A stretch of 64,000 bases of DNA from Planctomycetales bacterium 10988 (GTDB lineage: Bacteria; Planctomycetota; Planctomycetia; Pirellulales; Pb10988). The notes under the pieces were generated by a model, which worked only from the letters and a program-made list of their open reading frames with translations, searched no databases and had not been told where the DNA came from. The translations under genes and the position numbers were made by a program. Shown here one piece after another: positions 62,427-64,000 of this stretch. Positions within the stretch are counted from its first letter, which is position 1. Every line of letters starts with the position of its first letter. The stretch is from assembly GCA_009664345.1 (NCBI GenBank), contig CP043547.1, forward strand, positions 4,306,709-4,370,708. The letters are read 5' to 3'.

Positions 62427-63368
62427 ATGTCACACGGAAAAACCTTCGATGTCATTACGGAAACAATTGGCAATACACCGATGGTTCGACTGAATCGGCT
62501 GGTCCCTTCGGAACATGCGGAAGTTTTCGCGAAGTGCGAGTTCTTTCAACCGCTCAACAGCGTGAAGGACCGGATCGGCGTGGCAATGATCGAAGCGGCC
62601 GAACGTGACGGAATCATCACCCCAGACACCCACATCGTCGAGCCAACCAGCGGAAACACCGGAATTGCCTTGGCGTTTGTCTGTGCCGCCAAAGGTTATC
62701 AATTGACGCTCTCAATGCCGGAATCCATGTCGCTGGAACGCCGCACTCTCTTGCGGGCGATGGGTGCGAACCTCGTCCTGACGCCGGCCGGCGATGGCAT
62801 GACCGGAGCGATCGATGCGGCCCAGATGCTCGTTCAGCAAGAAGACAATGCTTGGATGCCGCAACAATTTGAAAACCCCGCTAACCCCGCCATCCATGAA
62901 AAAACAACCGGCCCAGAAATTTGGGAAGATACTGAGGGACAAATCGATGCCATCGTCGCCGGTGTCGGCACCGGAGGAACCATCACCGGAGTCGCCCGCT
63001 ATCTCAAGTCAATGAATCCCGACTTCAAAGCCTTTGCCGTAGAGCCGGCCAACAGCCCGGTCATCAGCGGAGGCAGCCCTGGCCGCCACACCATTCAAGG
63101 AATCGGGGCCGGCTTTGTGCCGAAGAACCTCGATACTTCTCTGATCGACGACGTGATCAAAGTCAGCGATGACGACGCCTTTCAATGGGCACGCCGCTTG
63201 GCAAAAGAAGAAGGCATCATGGCCGGCATCAGCAGCGGAGCCAATGCCTGGGCAGCCGCTCAACTCGCCGCCCGACCTGAATTCAAAGGAAAACGCATCG
63301 TTACCGTGATGTGCAGCCTCGGCGAACGCTACCTCTCCACGCCATTGTTTGAAGGGCTAACGGGGTAA
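62427..63368 (+). CDS. cysK: Cysteine synthase A (O-acetylserine sulfhydrylase)
   Basis: 313 residues from ATG 62427, the standard CysK length and N-terminus ([20 protein letters not shown], quoted in part). The PLP-binding Lys is in [10 protein letters not shown], the substrate loop is [11 protein letters not shown], and [16 protein letters not shown] binds the PLP phosphate. [10 protein letters not shown]-type sequence (MAGISSGAN) closes the site. It makes cysteine from O-acetylserine and sulfide in the cytoplasm. The cysteine may be linked in use to the sulfatase-derived sulfate, but that is speculation. Confidence 0.96.
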   Translation: MSHGKTFDVITETIGNTPMVRLNRLVPSEHAEVFAKCEFFQPLNSVKDRIGVAMIEAAERDGIITPDTHIVEPTSGNTGIALAFVCAAKGYQLTLSMPESMSLERRTLLRAMGANLVLTPAGDGMTGAIDAAQMLVQQEDNAWMPQQFENPANPAIHEKTTGPEIWEDTEGQIDAIVAGVGTGGTITGVARYLKSMNPDFKAFAVEPANSPVISGGSPGRHTIQGIGAGFVPKNLDTSLIDDVIKVSDDDAFQWARRLAKEEGIMAGISSGANAWAAAQLAARPEFKGKRIVTVMCSLGERYLSTPLFEGLTG

Positions 63369-63410
63369 TAACACTGCCTGAAGAATTTCCTCAACACCAG
63401 GGGAATGAAC

Positions 63411-63441
63411 GGTGTTCGGTGTTCGGTGTTCGGTGTTCGGT
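63411..63441. repeat. Tandem GGTGTTC heptamer array (left arm of an inverted repeat)
   Basis: Four full GGTGTTC units plus GGT. Its inverted counterpart lies at 63581-63610, giving arms of at least 16 matching bases (GTGTTCGGTGTTCGGT) around a ~140-base core. Confidence 0.85.
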
Positions 63442-63455
63442 AGGAAGTCTATTCT

Positions 63456-63528
63456 AAAAAGTGATTTTTGCTTTTATGAAGAAGTCATCATCGCTCTGTT
63501 GCTTTGAATAATGCAAAAAGTAGTTTTT
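63456..63528. repeat. Pair of exact A/T palindromic motifs within the inverted-repeat element
   Basis: AAAAAGTGATTTTT at 63456-63469 and AAAAAGTAGTTTTT at 63515-63528, starts 59 bases apart. Both sit between the inverted GGTGTTC/GAACACC arms. Confidence 0.75.
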
Positions 63529-63580
63529 ATATTGTGATCGAATATTGATTTTCACCTGCTGGCAACGGTTCACTCCAAGT

Positions 63581-63610
63581 ACCGAACACTGAAAACCGAA
63601 CACCGAACAC
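63581..63610. repeat. Right arm of the inverted repeat (ACCGAACAC units)
   Basis: ACCGAACAC, a five-base interruption, then ACCGAACACCGAACAC. It is the reverse complement of the heptamer array at 63411-63441, apart from the interruption. Confidence 0.85.
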
Positions 63611-63651
63611 GACTCACTTCCCCGTCTCCCACGAAGCTCCGCCTCGGAACA

Positions 63652-64000
63652 TTACCCCGGAACCCAAACCTTCGCTCGTTGTTCAACTTTCTTGCCAATG
63701 CGGCGGGCTTTCATTCTTAAATACGGTGGAACATAAAGAGAGCGATGGCGAAAACTCCCCGGCGAAGCCTTCGCGTCGGCATGGGGCGGCTCGCTGAATT
63801 CTTCAATCACAAAGCCACTACGGCAAAGTTCGCCAAGAATCTCATCCAATCGATGCAAATATTCAAGCGTTCCCGGTTCGCGGTGAAGGCTATTTTCAAC
63901 CGCCGGCAACGGCCCTTCGCGAAAATACGGCTCGCTCAAAGTGTAACCGCCTTGCGGAGAAGGATCGACTTCCGCCTGCATGCTAACAGGTTGTTTATGC
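63652..64000 (-). CDS. Probable SAM-dependent methyltransferase, C-terminal part
   Basis: The frame has no stop up to the window edge, so this is the 3' part of a longer minus-strand gene (about 115 residues seen). The order YTLSEPYF, HSLxxxLGELCRSGFVIEEFSE (here LDEILGELCRSGFVIEEFSE) and a final SLYVPPYLRMKARRIG resembles the last ~100 residues of class I methyltransferases, where the motif GFxIxxFxE precedes a final YxPxFLxxxARK strand. The SAM site would be beyond the window. It converges on cysK across the repeat element. Confidence 0.6.
   Translation of the reverse strand, partial: HKQPVSMQAEVDPSPQGGYTLSEPYFREGPLPAVENSLHREPGTLEYLHRLDEILGELCRSGFVIEEFSEPPHADAKASPGSFRHRSLYVPPYLRMKARRIGKKVEQRAKVWVPG

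Noticed and set aside
63411-63610. Possible CRISPR array because of repeated units
   Set aside because: Units are 7 bases long and directly adjacent without spacers, and no cas genes are near.

Overview
The window looks like chromosomal DNA of a planctomycete (Planctomycetota). This is inferred from gene content: a PSD1-type cytochrome protein (DUF1549/DUF1553) directly followed by a Tat-exported DUF1501 protein, a CxPSR sulfatase, an ebo-type gene pair, large hybrid histidine kinases, and Kdo/LPS genes together with heptosyltransferase-like and sialate-synthase-like genes. No rRNA, tRNA, CRISPR array, integrase or intact insertion sequence was seen. The genus cannot be named from the sequence alone.

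Layout. 1-615: 3' end of a sodium/solute symporter. 910-5853: a tightly overlapping three-gene membrane operon built around a P-loop GTPase, resembling the GTPase-centred conflict modules; this is the best candidate for an undescribed system. 5954-9097: serine hydrolase, membrane protein, HtrA-type protease. 9227-11099: eboA-eboB pair. 11369-17486: Kdo/LPS block (kdsD, kdsC, a very large LptC/OstA-like protein, TPR lipoprotein). 17721-26685: ppk1, then a signalling block (hybrid kinase, lone receiver, HisKA-HisKA-REC-adenylate cyclase). 26710-27558: sirtuin. 27605-44395: a long minus-strand surface-glycan cluster with GT-C, GT9, GT4, GT2 and GT-B enzymes, a polysaccharide deacetylase, two CDP-alcohol phosphotransferases, NeuB, an HpcH-type aldolase and a duplicated glycosyltransferase; its core (34319-41109) is translationally coupled. 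44766-50294: MFS exporter and the PSD1/DUF1501 pair. 50337-54897: rnhA, a haem-motif sensor kinase and an FHA-GAF-adenylate cyclase. 54940-60637: sulfatase, two small coiled-coil genes, GT4, NUDIX protein, queA. 61802-64000: small protein, cysK, an inverted-repeat element and the end of a methyltransferase.

Two non-coding signals stand out. (1) A short near-palindrome, A5-N4-T5 with centre usually (G/C)(C/T)AC, occurs in 14 exact and about ten near copies. They lie between genes and inside genes, often as pairs 24-60 bases apart, and are absent from roughly 51-63.4 kb. (2) Two TGTGA-N6-TCAC(A/C) sites exactly 42 bases apart lie upstream of the small coiled-coil genes. They look like CRP/FNR-family operators, and the window also encodes two predicted adenylate cyclases.

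Starts were revised where a Shine-Dalgarno sequence or an ATGA overlap decided the matter. Several genes appear to start with TTG or GTG. All functions are predictions from motifs and remembered family features; no database search was run.
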